In this document: positions 34,846 to 44,064 of the stretch, one piece after another
How the letters are laid out: each line of letters opens with the position of its first letter
Numbering within the stretch: the stretch's first letter is position 1
Assembly (NCBI GenBank): GCA_963722555.1
Contig: CAVRNQ010000007.1
Coordinates: 2,294,001-2,358,000, forward strand
DNA from: Bog-366 sp963722555
Lineage (GTDB): Bacteria; Acidobacteriota; Terriglobia; UBA7540
Direction of reading: 5' to 3'
Length of the DNA: 64,000 nt
Notes under the pieces: generated by a model
The model's database searches: none
The model's input: the letters and a program-made list of their open reading frames with translations, nothing else
What the model was told of the DNA's origin: nothing
Translations under genes and position numbers: made by a program

Positions 34846-36561
34846 ATGGGTGCCAAATATATCTTTGTCACTGGCGGTGTGGTCAGTTCGCTCGGGAAGG
34901 GGCTGGCTTCCGCGTCCACCGGGGCCTTGCTCGAGGCACGCGGGCTGAAGGTCACGCTGCTGAAGTTTGATCCTTACCTGAATGTCGACCCCGGCACCAT
35001 GAGCCCGTTCCAGCACGGGGAAGTCTTTGTTACCGATGACGGGGCAGAGACCGATCTCGACCTGGGGCATTATGAGCGCTTTACGCACACGCGTATGCTG
35101 CGCGACAACAACTGCACCGCGGGCCGCATCTACGAAACGATCATTTCCAAAGAGCGGCGCGGCGATTACCTGGGTAAGACGGTGCAGGTGATTCCGCACG
35201 TGACCAATGAAATCAAGGGCGCCATTCGCAAGGTTTCGAACGATGTGGACGTGGTGATCGTGGAAGTGGGCGGCACCGTCGGCGACATCGAATCGCTGCC
35301 GTTTCTGGAAGCCATCCGGCAGATGCGTTTGGAACAGGGGCGTGAGAACGTGGTGTTTGTGCATCTGACGCTGGTCCCTTACATCGGGACTTCCGGCGAG
35401 CTCAAGACCAAGCCCACGCAGCATTCCGTGAAGGAGTTGCGCGAAATCGGCATCCAGCCCGACATCCTGCTGTGCCGAACGGACCATTTCCTTTCGCAGG
35501 AGATCAAAGCCAAGATTGCCTTGTTCTGCAGCGTCCCGGAAGAAGCCGTCATCACGGCGAAAGATGTGGAGAACATCTATGAAGTGCCGCTGGTGCTTGG
35601 GCATGAAGGCCTGGACACCCAGATTCTACGCTGCTTGAAGCTCGAGACGGCCGACCGCAACATGCAGCCCTGGATCGACCTGGTGGAGAAGATCCGGCAT
35701 CCCCGGGACGAGGTCACCATCGGGATCGTCGGCAAGTACGTGGGCTATCAGGATTCCTACAAGAGCCTGAACGAAGCCTTGTTCCACGGCGGGATTGCCC
35801 ATCAGGTGAAGGTGAACCTGGCCTGGGTGGAGGCCGAGGGCTTGGAAGGAGGCGCCTGCGAGGAGCAGTTGCGCGACCTGGACGGCATCCTGGTGCCGGG
35901 AGGTTTCGGCCGGCGCGGCATCCTGGGAATGCTGAAGGGGGTTGAATATGCCCGCACGCGCAAAGTGCCCTACTTTGGGATCTGCCTGGGGATGCAGTGC
36001 GCGGTGATCGAATCCGCGCGCAATGTCTGTGGCCTGGAAGGGGCCGACAGTTCGGAGTTTGACCCTTCCACCCCGCATCGGGTGATTTACAAGCTGCGCG
36101 AATTGCGGGGGATCGACGAACTGGGCGGCACGATGCGCCTGGGCGCGTGGACCGCGCGCCTGAAGCCTGGCTCGTTCGCTCACCAGGCTTACGGCACTCT
36201 GGAAATCTCCGAACGCCACCGCCACCGCTATGAATTCAACCGGGAGTACGAGGAATCGCTGGTGGCGCACGGAATGGATTTGACGGCGGTGACTCCCGAC
36301 GGGACCTACGTGGAGGTCGTGGAGATCCGCGACCATCCCTGGTTCTTGGGTTGCCAGTTCCATCCGGAATTCAAGTCCCGGCCCCTGGAGCCCCACCCCC
36401 TCTTCAAGGCATTCATCAGCGCGGCTTACGAGTATCGGCTGCGGCGGAGGGGCACGGCACACGAGACCGCACAAAGGGAGCCGGCCCAGAGGCTCGCTGC
36501 CAGTGATGCGGTAGCGGGCGGGGTGACGGCGGCCAAGGAGGCTGGCGCCTCGAATTCGTAG
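34846..36561 (+). CDS. pyrG: CTP synthase
   Basis: The 571-residue enzyme makes CTP from UTP, ATP and glutamine. The N-terminal synthetase domain has the P-loop GGVVSSLGKG and the UTP/Mg region LNVDPGTMSPFQHGEVFV (about residues 10-65). The C-terminal class I glutaminase has the nucleophile Cys in FGICLGMQCAV and the His-x-Glu of CQFHPEFKSRP. About 30 residues follow the usual end, rich in Ala/Arg and probably disordered. ATG 34846 gives the normal family start (MGAKYIFVTGG); GGGGAGG lies just before it, though closely spaced. A plausible regulated promoter is at 34678-34706. Confidence 0.96.
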   Translation: MGAKYIFVTGGVVSSLGKGLASASTGALLEARGLKVTLLKFDPYLNVDPGTMSPFQHGEVFVTDDGAETDLDLGHYERFTHTRMLRDNNCTAGRIYETIISKERRGDYLGKTVQVIPHVTNEIKGAIRKVSNDVDVVIVEVGGTVGDIESLPFLEAIRQMRLEQGRENVVFVHLTLVPYIGTSGELKTKPTQHSVKELREIGIQPDILLCRTDHFLSQEIKAKIALFCSVPEEAVITAKDVENIYEVPLVLGHEGLDTQILRCLKLETADRNMQPWIDLVEKIRHPRDEVTIGIVGKYVGYQDSYKSLNEALFHGGIAHQVKVNLAWVEAEGLEGGACEEQLRDLDGILVPGGFGRRGILGMLKGVEYARTRKVPYFGICLGMQCAVIESARNVCGLEGADSSEFDPSTPHRVIYKLRELRGIDELGGTMRLGAWTARLKPGSFAHQAYGTLEISERHRHRYEFNREYEESLVAHGMDLTAVTPDGTYVEVVEIRDHPWFLGCQFHPEFKSRPLEPHPLFKAFISAAYEYRLRRRGTAHETAQREPAQRLAASDAVAGGVTAAKEAGASNS

Positions 36562-36742
36562 GAAATTTCGCCGGGGCGGTCGCTGCCGTCCTGCTGACTG
36601 CCTGGCCCTGGAAATCCACCCTGTTCGTTCTCACCGACGGCCGGAAGGGGATCCCCCCGGGTTCGACCGGCGTGCCCGGAGAGACGCCCGGGATTCTCGA
36701 AGGTTCCGAAGACTTTGCATATCGAACATGAAGGAGAATCGA

Positions 36743-37588
36743 ATGAAGAAATCATCCCTGTTGTTCCTCGCCGTCACGGCTGTCCTCTTGCTGAGTGCTG
36801 CGGCGGCGACGCTGCGTGCTGCGGTTTCCGAAGCGGACCAACAATCTTTGCGTTCCCAATACGTTGGGAAGGTCCTGGTATTCCGCAAGTGCGCGCGTAT
36901 GGTAAGCCAGTATGACGTCCAGGAAGATGGCGCGGTGAAAGGTGATTTGCAGCCCGGCTTCTGGTCTGTGGACGGAGCCGCGCAGGTGAAGGACATCGAG
37001 TTCCGCAAAGAACACGTGACCTTCAAGTGCGTCAAACTCTGGGCTAACATTAAGGACGATGGGCAACTCCATTATTTCCCTGCGACGGCTGCCCTGAAAG
37101 GGAAAGGCAAAGATTATCCGGAGGGCACGGATATCGTTTTCCGGACGGGCCAGGAGAACGTTGCGGCAGCCGAGATCGTCCAGCGCCTGAGGAAGGTTTG
37201 CCTGGGGGAGCAAGAGTCCGTGCTGAGCTCGGCTCCCCAACCTATCGCCACTTTCATTCAGAAGGTCCCGGTCGAGGTGGATGTTGATCCGATCACCGGG
37301 CATGGCTTTACGGGCACCGCGCCGAAGCCGGTCTCGAAGCCTTTACCCCCCCTGCCGCGGGAGGCCGAATTGGTGGGGCAGGCCGGCCAGGAGAGCTTTG
37401 TGGTGTATGTGGACGACCAAGGCAGAGCGGCCGTCGTCGCTTTCACCCACCTGTTACAGTACGGCGTGGAGGAAGCCACGATTGAAGCCGTGAAGGGTTG
37501 GAAATTCGAGCCGGCCATGAAAGACGGGAAGCCCGTGGCGATCCGGATCCCCATGTCGATTGACCTCCGGCTTCCCATGAAGAAGTAG
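36743..37588 (+). CDS. exported protein with TonB C-terminal-like domain
   Basis: The 281-residue protein has a signal peptide (MKKSSLLFLAVTAVLLLSAA, to about residue 28) and a middle region of unknown fold. Its C-terminal domain resembles the TonB/TolA C-terminal module (ESFVVYVDDQGRAAVVAF, then EEATIEAVKGWKFEPAMKDG with PVAIRIPMSIDL). It lacks the membrane anchor and the Pro-rich spacer of true TonB, so it probably acts in the periplasm and does not transduce energy itself. AAGGAG 6 nt upstream decides ATG 36743 over ATG 36728. Confidence 0.65.
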   Translation: MKKSSLLFLAVTAVLLLSAAAATLRAAVSEADQQSLRSQYVGKVLVFRKCARMVSQYDVQEDGAVKGDLQPGFWSVDGAAQVKDIEFRKEHVTFKCVKLWANIKDDGQLHYFPATAALKGKGKDYPEGTDIVFRTGQENVAAAEIVQRLRKVCLGEQESVLSSAPQPIATFIQKVPVEVDVDPITGHGFTGTAPKPVSKPLPPLPREAELVGQAGQESFVVYVDDQGRAAVVAFTHLLQYGVEEATIEAVKGWKFEPAMKDGKPVAIRIPMSIDLRLPMKK

Positions 37589-37590
37589 TT

Positions 37591-37615
37591 TGGCGACGGG
37601 GGGATTCGAACCCGG
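37591..37615 (-). other. 3'-terminal tRNA fragment
   Basis: On the minus strand this reads CCGGGTTCGAATCCC followed by CCCGTCGCCA, i.e. a T arm, part of an acceptor strand and CCA. No 5' part of a tRNA exists upstream, and only three T-stem pairs form. It looks like a scar from tRNA-associated integration or duplication, 2 nt after the preceding stop codon and 36 nt before a family A repeat. Confidence 0.5.
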
Positions 37616-37650
37616 ATTTCTGACCGCGGGAAGGGAAGGGCGGGGCTGAA

Positions 37651-37792
37651 CAGGTTGCGCATAAACCGCCAAAACTGTCATCCTGAGGAGCCGCAGGCGA
37701 CGAAGGACCTCTGCATTGCCCTGATTCTACAAATGCAGAGGTTCTTCGCTTCGCTCAGAATGACAGCTCCTACGAGTTTTTCCGCAGCCTGT
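37651..37792. repeat. interspersed palindromic repeat, family A copy 2
   Basis: Starts CAGGTTGCGC, a diverged left end, preceded by GGGCGGGGCTGAA, and ends TTTTTCCGCAGCCTGT. The inner inverted pair is CTGTCATCCTGAGGAG / CTCAGAATGACAG. Confidence 0.8.
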
Positions 37793-37851
37793 CTCGGTCG
37801 GCATCCAAATCTCCCCGCGCCAAAGCATCCTAATTCTGCGAGAATAAGGCC

Positions 37852-38676
37852 ATGAGCCGGGTGGTACGGGTCGGCAAGCTCGAGCTCGGAGTGGGGCGAC
37901 CGCTCGCCGTGATTGCCGGCCCCTGTGTCATCGAAAGCGAACGTCATGCGCTCAAAATGGCGCAGCGCTTGTGCGCCGCCGCGCGTGAGTTGCACGTCCC
38001 TTATATCTTTAAGGCATCCTACGACAAAGCCAACCGCACTTCTCTTGATTCTTATCGGGGGCCTGGACTCGCGCGCGGGCTTGAAATCCTGGCGCGGATC
38101 AAGCAGGAGTTGGGCGTTCCCATCCTTACCGACATTCACGAAGTGGGGCAGGTGGAAGCGGCGGCCGCGGTCTGCGACATCCTGCAGATTCCCGCCTTCC
38201 TCTCGCGGCAGACCGATCTACTGCTCGCTGCCGGCCGCTCGGGCGCCGCGGTGAACATCAAGAAGGGTCAGTTCCTTTCGCCCTGGGACATGCTCCACGC
38301 CATCGAGAAAATCCGCAGCACCGGCAATGACCGCATTCTGGTGACGGAGCGCGGCACGAGTTTCGGGTACAACAACCTGGTGGTGGACATGCGGGGCTTG
38401 GCGGTCATGAGAGAGTTTGAAGTTCCCGTTATCCTCGACGTCACCCACTCGCTCCAGCTCCCCGGCGGAGAGGGGAAGCGGAGCGGTGGCCAGCCCCAGT
38501 TCATTGAGCCCCTGGCCCGCGCGGGCGTCGCGGCGGGAGCGGATGGCGTCTTCATGGAAGTTCATGATCATCCCGAGCGGGCGCTTTCCGACGGGGCGAA
38601 CGCTCTCCATCTGCGGCGCTTTTCCCCGCTCGTCGAGCGGCTGCGCAACCTCGGGTCCTTCGTTCGGAAGCTGTAG
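37852..38676 (+). CDS. kdsA: 3-deoxy-8-phosphooctulonate (KDO-8-P) synthase
   Basis: The 274-residue TIM-barrel enzyme condenses arabinose 5-phosphate and phosphoenolpyruvate to KDO-8-phosphate in the cytoplasm, the first committed step to the LPS inner-core sugar KDO. Signatures seen are IAGPCVIESE near the N-terminus, FKASYDKANRTS, NIKKGQFLSPWDM, and the C-terminal DGVFMEVHDHPERALSDG. It is full length. The next pathway genes, kdsD and kdsC, lie 8.5 kb downstream on the same strand rather than adjacent. Confidence 0.96.
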   Translation: MSRVVRVGKLELGVGRPLAVIAGPCVIESERHALKMAQRLCAAARELHVPYIFKASYDKANRTSLDSYRGPGLARGLEILARIKQELGVPILTDIHEVGQVEAAAAVCDILQIPAFLSRQTDLLLAAGRSGAAVNIKKGQFLSPWDMLHAIEKIRSTGNDRILVTERGTSFGYNNLVVDMRGLAVMREFEVPVILDVTHSLQLPGGEGKRSGGQPQFIEPLARAGVAAGADGVFMEVHDHPERALSDGANALHLRRFSPLVERLRNLGSFVRKL

Positions 38677-38686
38677 CGGCAGGGAG

Positions 38687-38719
38687 CGCGGACCTGTCGT
38701 TTAGGTCCGCGGCTTTTTT
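38687..38719 (+). terminator. rho-independent terminator after kdsA
   Basis: Stem CGCGGACCT (38687-38695) / AGGTCCGCG (38703-38711), 7-nt loop, then GC and six T. Similar GGACCT hairpins recur elsewhere without T-runs (27559, 29755, 38733, 61098), so a repeat unit may have been adopted as terminator. Confidence 0.75.
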
Positions 38720-38811
38720 GTCGTCAATTAGGGACGAACCGCAGACCTCCAAAACAGGTCTGCGCTACTAGCTACGCTTGCAACCCCCTGCTGAGGAATC
38801 ACGGCCCACGC

Positions 38812-40302
38812 ATGCCGGATCAAGATCCCCGCCGAGAACTCGCCCTGCTGGTGAACTCCGCATATCCCATCATCTATGTTGATACCTGGGAAGAAACCCG
38901 GGCCGCCGCCATCCTCGAGGGGGTGGCAGAGGACTTGGGGATTTCTTTCTTCGAGTGGGCGGTCACCACGGGAATCGCGCGGGCCGGCGGCGCCCCGATC
39001 TACAACACGCATGAGCCTGCCCAGGCCCTGGCGACGATTGAGAGCCTCGCGGGCGACGGACTTTTCCTGCTCAAGGACTTCCACAAGTACCTGGATCAGG
39101 ATCTGATTGTCCGGAAACTGCGCGACCTGGCGCAGGGATTCCGCCGCGCACGGCGCGCCATAGTTATCACTGCGCCGGTGGTGAGTATTCCTGTGGAGTT
39201 GGAGAAAGATGCGGCGCGCTTCTCTTTGGGCTTACCCATCGAAGCGGAGCTGAATCAACTGGCGGGCGCGACGGTGCGGGAATTACTGGCCAAATATCAC
39301 CTGAAGAACACTCTGCCTCCCGAGCAGATGCCGGCCCTGGTGCGCAGCCTGCGCGGCCTCACCCTGGACGAGGCGCAACGCATTCTCACGCAGTCCATCC
39401 TGGAGAAAAACAGTCTCGATATGGGCACCCTCGAATTGGTGCATGAGGCGAAGAGCAAGCTGGTCAAAGATCACGGGGTCATTGAATTCTTAAAGCCGGA
39501 ATCCGGTCTGGGGTCGATCGGAGGGCTGACCCGCCTGAAGGCGTGGCTGGAGAAGCGCCGGGCGGCGCTTTCGCCGGAGGCGAGCCGGTTCGGGCTCGAT
39601 CCGCCCAAGGGCATCCTGATTTTCGGCGTCCAGGGCTGCGGCAAGAGCCTCTGCGCCAAAGCCGTGGCGCGGGAGTGGAACCTGGCCCTGCTCAAGTTTG
39701 ATACCAGCGCCCTTCTCGACAAGTTCATTGGGGAATCGGAAAAGAACTTGCGGAAATCGCTCCAGGTGGCGGAAGCGGTGGCGCCGGCGGTGCTCTGGAT
39801 TGACGAAATCGAGAAGATGTTCCCCAGCGCGGCTCTCCGCTCCGATGCGGATGGCGGCCTCTCGATGCGCCTCTTCGGTGCGTTCCTGACCTGGATGCAG
39901 GAAAAAACGTCACCGGTTTTTATCGTTGCGACCTCGAACGATATTTCCTCGCTTCCCCCGGAGTTTCTGCGCAAGGGGCGTTTCGATGAGCTGTTCTTTG
40001 TGGACCTGCCGGATTCGGAAGAGCGCCAGAGGATTTTCTCGATTCACCTGACCCGGCACCAGCAGGACCCCGCGAAATTCAGCCTCCCGCAGCTTGCTGA
40101 GGCGAGCGCCGGTTTCAGCGGGGCGGAAATTGAGCAGGCGGTGAAGTCCGCGCTCTACTCCGCCTTTGACCAGAAAGGCCCTCTCACCTTGGACATGCTC
40201 CTCGGGGAATTGCGCTCCACCTACCCGCTGTCAGTCACCATGAAGGAAAAAATCGAAGCCTTACGCGCCTGGGCACAGCAACGGGCGGTCCCTGCCAACT
40301 AG
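38812..40302 (+). CDS. Ycf46-like AAA+ ATPase
   Basis: The 496-residue protein has an N-terminal degenerate P-loop-like domain (YPIIYVDTWEETRAAAILEG, residues 19-38) and a C-terminal classical AAA module. That module has Walker A GVQGCGKS, Walker B VLWIDEIEKMF, the sensor strand IVATSNDIS, and the Arg-finger region RKGRFDELFF. The same architecture occurs in cyanobacterial Ycf46, linked to inorganic-carbon or photosynthesis regulation, and in many non-photosynthetic bacteria where its role is unknown. It is soluble. It converges on the large protease-like gene, with only 26 nt between the two stops. Confidence 0.8.
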   Translation: MPDQDPRRELALLVNSAYPIIYVDTWEETRAAAILEGVAEDLGISFFEWAVTTGIARAGGAPIYNTHEPAQALATIESLAGDGLFLLKDFHKYLDQDLIVRKLRDLAQGFRRARRAIVITAPVVSIPVELEKDAARFSLGLPIEAELNQLAGATVRELLAKYHLKNTLPPEQMPALVRSLRGLTLDEAQRILTQSILEKNSLDMGTLELVHEAKSKLVKDHGVIEFLKPESGLGSIGGLTRLKAWLEKRRAALSPEASRFGLDPPKGILIFGVQGCGKSLCAKAVAREWNLALLKFDTSALLDKFIGESEKNLRKSLQVAEAVAPAVLWIDEIEKMFPSAALRSDADGGLSMRLFGAFLTWMQEKTSPVFIVATSNDISSLPPEFLRKGRFDELFFVDLPDSEERQRIFSIHLTRHQQDPAKFSLPQLAEASAGFSGAEIEQAVKSALYSAFDQKGPLTLDMLLGELRSTYPLSVTMKEKIEALRAWAQQRAVPAN

Positions 40303-40328
40303 CCGCGATGCCGGCCGGGGTTGGCGGA

Positions 40329-43300
40329 TCACGGCGCATTCGCGCTGATGCGCTTGAAGGTAACGCGCACCGCCTCGCCATTCGCTCCCATGGCCTCTCC
40401 CCCAGCGAGCAGGGACTTGGCGTCGATGGCATTTCCCAGGTCCTCGAGAACCTCGTTGGTGATGAGCTTCGCCGCGCCCATTCGACCGCCCGCGATCCAG
40501 GCCTGCACGGCAGGTTGAAATGCCGCCGCCAGCAAAGGCGCATACCTTCCGGTCATTCCGCTGAGCTTCGCCAGATCCTCGTTCGAGGTATTGCTCAGGA
40601 TTTTCTGGAGATTCGGCAGCGCTCCTCCCACGGGCGAATTTCCTCTGAGCAGAGCGTTGGCCAAGCCGAGGAGCGCTCCCGGCTGCAATTGGTCGCCGAT
40701 CTTCGAGGCCACGATTTGCTCGAAGGGTTCGCCGCTCAGAAAACGCTGCAAGGAGCTGATAAGCTCGTGGAACCCGTGCCGGGCCGCCTCGTTCTTCGCG
40801 GGGTCGGGATCGAAGCTGATGTGATCCACATCAATCGCTGAGAGAATCTCCGCCAGCGCTGCCGGGTCGCCCCCCGCGCCCTCCGCGTTCGCCGCCGCCA
40901 TCTCCTGATCGCAGACACGCCCTGCTTCCCAAAGTTTCTGCAGGAAGGGGATGGGAGCCGGCTTGGTCATCTTGCGCCCGAAAGCTTCCCGCGTGAACTC
41001 ATGGCAGTAATAGAGGTCCTGGAAGGGAGGCTGGTCAGCAGCCGGGGAAGACTCCATAAAGAGGAAATCATAACCGAGCTGAGCTTTCGCCCCGTTGGCA
41101 ATCGCGCGCGCCGCGGCCACCTGCCCGATGGGATAGGGCTGCCACGAGGTTGTTCCGCCCTCGCCGCTCTGGACCATCCCCACGGGACGATACACCTCCA
41201 ACGTCCCCACGTTGGCCCCTTCCATGAAAGACTCGGGCCGTCCGGGCAGGGACTTCATCTGCTGATAGGCCTCGGCGTCGGCGGGGGTGAGCGGCGTGTA
41301 CTCATAGCCCCAGCCGATCTCGTTCACCATATAGACACTCTTCTCGTTATAGTGCTCAACCTTAATAATTCCAGAGTGGTTCTGGGGGCTTTCCGGTGAA
41401 CTGATGGCGCGCTGCACGTAACCCAACGGCCCGCCCGTCCGCAGCACCACATCGCCGTCCGCAAGCTGATACGGCCGCTTCTGGGGATCGTCGGGGTCAG
41501 GCAGCAGGACGATTTGTTGGGGCAGGTTGGCGTTGGCCGCCCAGACTTCCTTGTAGGTGTGCGTGGTCGCCTTTGCCTCACGAAACGTCGCCACCCCCAG
41601 GGCGATATCGTCCAGCACGGTTGCATAAAGCCTCGGACAAAGGCGCCGCTTGATCTCAAACTGCACCGGCGCGCTGGAGACGTGTGCCTCACCCGTCGCC
41701 ACTTCGGCTCGAAGCAGCAGGAGCCCCGGATGGGCGGCAACCTTGAAGGTTAACTCCTGCCCGTGTCCCAGGACCTGCCAGGGCGAGTCAAGTGTGGCGC
41801 GTTGATGCCAGGTAACTATCGCCGCCGCCGGGAGCCGGTTGCCGGAGGCGAGGAGCTTCAAGCGGGCATCGTCCGAGGTGTAGAACGTTCCCCCGGGAGT
41901 CACCGTCTGCCAGACTCCTTCCGGCGGCAGGTCATGCTTGGGCATTCCCAGGGACTCGTCAATTTCCTCCAGACCGAGGACCAGCAACTCGCGGCGCTCA
42001 GATTCAAACCGGACCATCACTTCCTTCGTGCCGCCCGAAGCGGACGGCATGGCTAGAGGTGAGGCGCCCTCGAGTGACCGGAGTGCCGTGGCCATCGCGA
42101 CACAAGCATGGGGCCCCACGCAAACGGCGACCACCTTGCCGTCGGGCGTGACCATGGGGCCGCCTGACTCACCTGGATTCAGCGTCCGGGTCAGCCGTCC
42201 CAGGCCGGGTGTCGCGGCATTTGCCTGCCAGTTGAGATTGACGCTGGCCTGTTGCAGCAGGGCCTGCGCTTGATCTGTGCCAAAAGGAAAGCCCAGCAAG
42301 GTCGCGGAGGTCGGGGCCAAGCCCGGGTCGGCAGGGAGGAGCGGCGTCGTGGCGGCCGCTTGGCCAACGAGCTTGAGCAACGCCAGATCATCCGCACCTT
42401 CCACGTGCGCAGGGATCATTTCCTGGGCGCCAGCGCCGCTGTCGTACGGTTGCATCTCCATGCGATCCGGGGGCGCCTTCCATACCTCCAGGGTGTGCCG
42501 TTCCGTGCTCAGTGCGCTCCCCACATCCAGCTCACCCGTCGCGGTCAACACCCGCCCTCCCACCGGCCACGCCGCCAGGCGATAGGTTTTGGGCTCCAGC
42601 TCAAAGCCGGAGTGAGCGAGGAGAAACGCGACCTGGGGGTCGAACTTCCAGGGTTGGACCACGCGTTTGGCGGTCAGGAGAGTTCCCTGCGCGTCAATCA
42701 GGAAACCCGTCCCGGACTGTATGTAGCGCTGCACTTCATGGGTCCGTGGGTTGCGCAGGGAATAGCCGCAGTAGATCAGAAACACCTTTCCCGCCGCGGC
42801 GGCAGCGAGGGTATGGTTGGTACTCAGCTTCTCCTGGCGTTTCTTGGCCAGGGCAGTCGCGGCAAACGTGTAAGGAGCGGATAGGGTATCGAGCAATTTC
42901 AAAGCCGCCGCCTGGATCATGGGCTCGTCCGCGAACATGTGCATCGGAATGCTTTGGTCCAGGCTCACCGGCAGGACCATTTGCCGCGCCCTCATCACAG
43001 CCGCTTCCAGAGTGTTCAACTGGACGAGAATGAAGATTTGCCCCGTGAGGTGCAGCACGTCCTGGCTCACCAGTTGGCGGACAGGCGCGAGTGAGTCGAG
43101 CTCCGCGAACACGAAAGAGAGGCGCAGCGGCGACGGCAAATCCACCGCGGCTTGCCGCGACAGCCGGAACTCGGTGTCGTAGGCGTCGATGTGGACGGGG
43201 ATGCCGTTGGCGTGCAAGTCCTGAAAGTACATCTTGCGGACCGTGGCGGGCCGGTCAACCGGGTTCATGCGCACGAACAGGTTCAGCGCCAGGTGGTCGA

Positions 43301-43592
43301 GGTCGATCTCCTGGTAGGCCACGCTGCGCAGTACCGCAAGGTTTCCCTGCATTTTCCCCGAGGCCTTTTCGGGCAGATGATAGACCTTGATGCCCTCGAG
43401 GTCAGAGGGGATCTCGGCCTGCGGGTCGTGGTTTTGGAGGGGAGAGCGGCAGAAACCTAAGGAGCCTGCCAGCAACAGAGCCAGTGCCGTGAGGATGGCA
43501 CTCCAAGAGGGAAGAGTCCAGGTCCATCCCGGGAGGCTGGAGTCAACGGGCATCCTCCCACCAGAATCAAGCAGCCGGATTGCTTTTTTCAT
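40329..43592 (-). CDS. large exported protein: degenerate trypsin-like domain plus permuted papain-like (YiiX/NlpC-type) domain
   Basis: The 1087-residue protein has one N-terminal membrane segment or signal anchor (about residues 28-46) and an N-terminal alpha/beta region. A trypsin/DegP-like domain follows, in which the motif normally LTAAHVV reads LTAKRVV (Arg310 for the catalytic His), while Asp402 (DLALLKL) and Ser476 (GESGGP) remain. A domain matching permuted papain-like amidases comes next: DGDVVLRTGG, His739 (NHSGIIKV) and Cys863 (YYCHEFTREAF). A helical tail closes the protein. Upstream residues opening at 43751 come from a family A repeat and are rejected; ATG 43592 or 43553 is the likely start, neither with a good ribosome site. 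Both domain assignments are by motif only. Confidence 0.6.
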   Translation of the reverse strand: MKKAIRLLDSGGRMPVDSSLPGWTWTLPSWSAILTALALLLAGSLGFCRSPLQNHDPQAEIPSDLEGIKVYHLPEKASGKMQGNLAVLRSVAYQEIDLDHLALNLFVRMNPVDRPATVRKMYFQDLHANGIPVHIDAYDTEFRLSRQAAVDLPSPLRLSFVFAELDSLAPVRQLVSQDVLHLTGQIFILVQLNTLEAAVMRARQMVLPVSLDQSIPMHMFADEPMIQAAALKLLDTLSAPYTFAATALAKKRQEKLSTNHTLAAAAAGKVFLIYCGYSLRNPRTHEVQRYIQSGTGFLIDAQGTLLTAKRVVQPWKFDPQVAFLLAHSGFELEPKTYRLAAWPVGGRVLTATGELDVGSALSTERHTLEVWKAPPDRMEMQPYDSGAGAQEMIPAHVEGADDLALLKLVGQAAATTPLLPADPGLAPTSATLLGFPFGTDQAQALLQQASVNLNWQANAATPGLGRLTRTLNPGESGGPMVTPDGKVVAVCVGPHACVAMATALRSLEGASPLAMPSASGGTKEVMVRFESERRELLVLGLEEIDESLGMPKHDLPPEGVWQTVTPGGTFYTSDDARLKLLASGNRLPAAAIVTWHQRATLDSPWQVLGHGQELTFKVAAHPGLLLLRAEVATGEAHVSSAPVQFEIKRRLCPRLYATVLDDIALGVATFREAKATTHTYKEVWAANANLPQQIVLLPDPDDPQKRPYQLADGDVVLRTGGPLGYVQRAISSPESPQNHSGIIKVEHYNEKSVYMVNEIGWGYEYTPLTPADAEAYQQMKSLPGRPESFMEGANVGTLEVYRPVGMVQSGEGGTTSWQPYPIGQVAAARAIANGAKAQLGYDFLFMESSPAADQPPFQDLYYCHEFTREAFGRKMTKPAPIPFLQKLWEAGRVCDQEMAAANAEGAGGDPAALAEILSAIDVDHISFDPDPAKNEAARHGFHELISSLQRFLSGEPFEQIVASKIGDQLQPGALLGLANALLRGNSPVGGALPNLQKILSNTSNEDLAKLSGMTGRYAPLLAAAFQPAVQAWIAGGRMGAAKLITNEVLEDLGNAIDAKSLLAGGEAMGANGEAVRVTFKRISANAP

Positions 43593-43680
43593 GGGCGTCG
43601 CGCCGTGGAGTATAGCAGTTTCCGAATCGGGGGGCACCGCTCGAAGTGAACAAACCATCTGCGGCCAGTCGGGGCTTTGA

Positions 43681-43822
43681 CAGGCTGCGGGAAAACGCTC
43701 CGATGCTGTCATCCTGAGCGAAGCGAAGGACCCCTGTATTTGAATTTTCAAGCAAATACAGAGGTCCTTCGTCGGCTTCGCCTCCTCAGGATGACAGTGT
43801 GAGGGGTTTTTCCGCAGCCTGT
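43681..43822. repeat. interspersed palindromic repeat, family A copy 3
   Basis: Ends CAGGCTGCGGGAAAAC and TTTTTCCGCAGCCTGT. The interior is nearly identical to copy 4 at 48829 (shared ACCCCTGTATTTGAATTTTC core and its inverse), suggesting recent duplication. Confidence 0.85.
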
Positions 43823-43880
43823 TGAACCCTGCTCAGATGCTGCCTGGTTAACCGGCATGGCAGGGTGTGCCTTAGCGGAG

Positions 43881-43958
43881 AACTGGCCGGTATGGCGCCC
43901 TGGGGCCGCCCACAGGGTTGAGTTGTGGGAGGCAATTTCTCGGGCCTATGGGTTTGAC
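43881..43958. repeat. 78-bp direct repeat, family E left copy
   Basis: Starts AACTGGCCGG and ends GGGTTTGAC; nearly identical to 44928-45005. The pair brackets the PEP-CTERM gene at 44065. Each copy ends about 100-150 bp before the next coding region. Confidence 0.85.
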
Positions 43959-43977
43959 TAGGATATTGACTAAGATC

Positions 43978-44005
43978 TTGACAACTGAAGAGCGTCCGGT
44001 AGAAT
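43978..44005 (+). promoter_or_regulatory. sigma70 promoter for PEP-CTERM gene
   Basis: TTGACA (43978-43983) and TAGAAT (44000-44005) are 16 bp apart, about 60 nt before ATG 44065, which has GGAGG 6 nt upstream. Confidence 0.55.
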
Positions 44006-44064
44006 CATTGTATATAACTTCCTGAAAACGGTAAGAGAAGATATCTCCGATTTGGAGGTCCGCG

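Noticed and set aside
37591..37700. Complete tRNA gene at 37.6 kb
   Set aside because: Only the T arm and acceptor 3' end exist; no anticodon or D arm on either side.
43490..43592. Lipoprotein signal in the pseudoprotease
   Set aside because: The candidate lipobox reads LGFC, with Phe before Cys, which signal peptidase II does not accept.
43593..43751. N-terminal extension of the pseudoprotease gene to 43751
   Set aside because: The added residues (GSFASLRMTASERFPAAC) are a translated family A repeat.
43881..43958. Riboswitch in the family E repeat
   Set aside because: No known riboswitch core was recognised, and most of the repeat lies upstream of the predicted promoters, so it would not be in the leader RNA.
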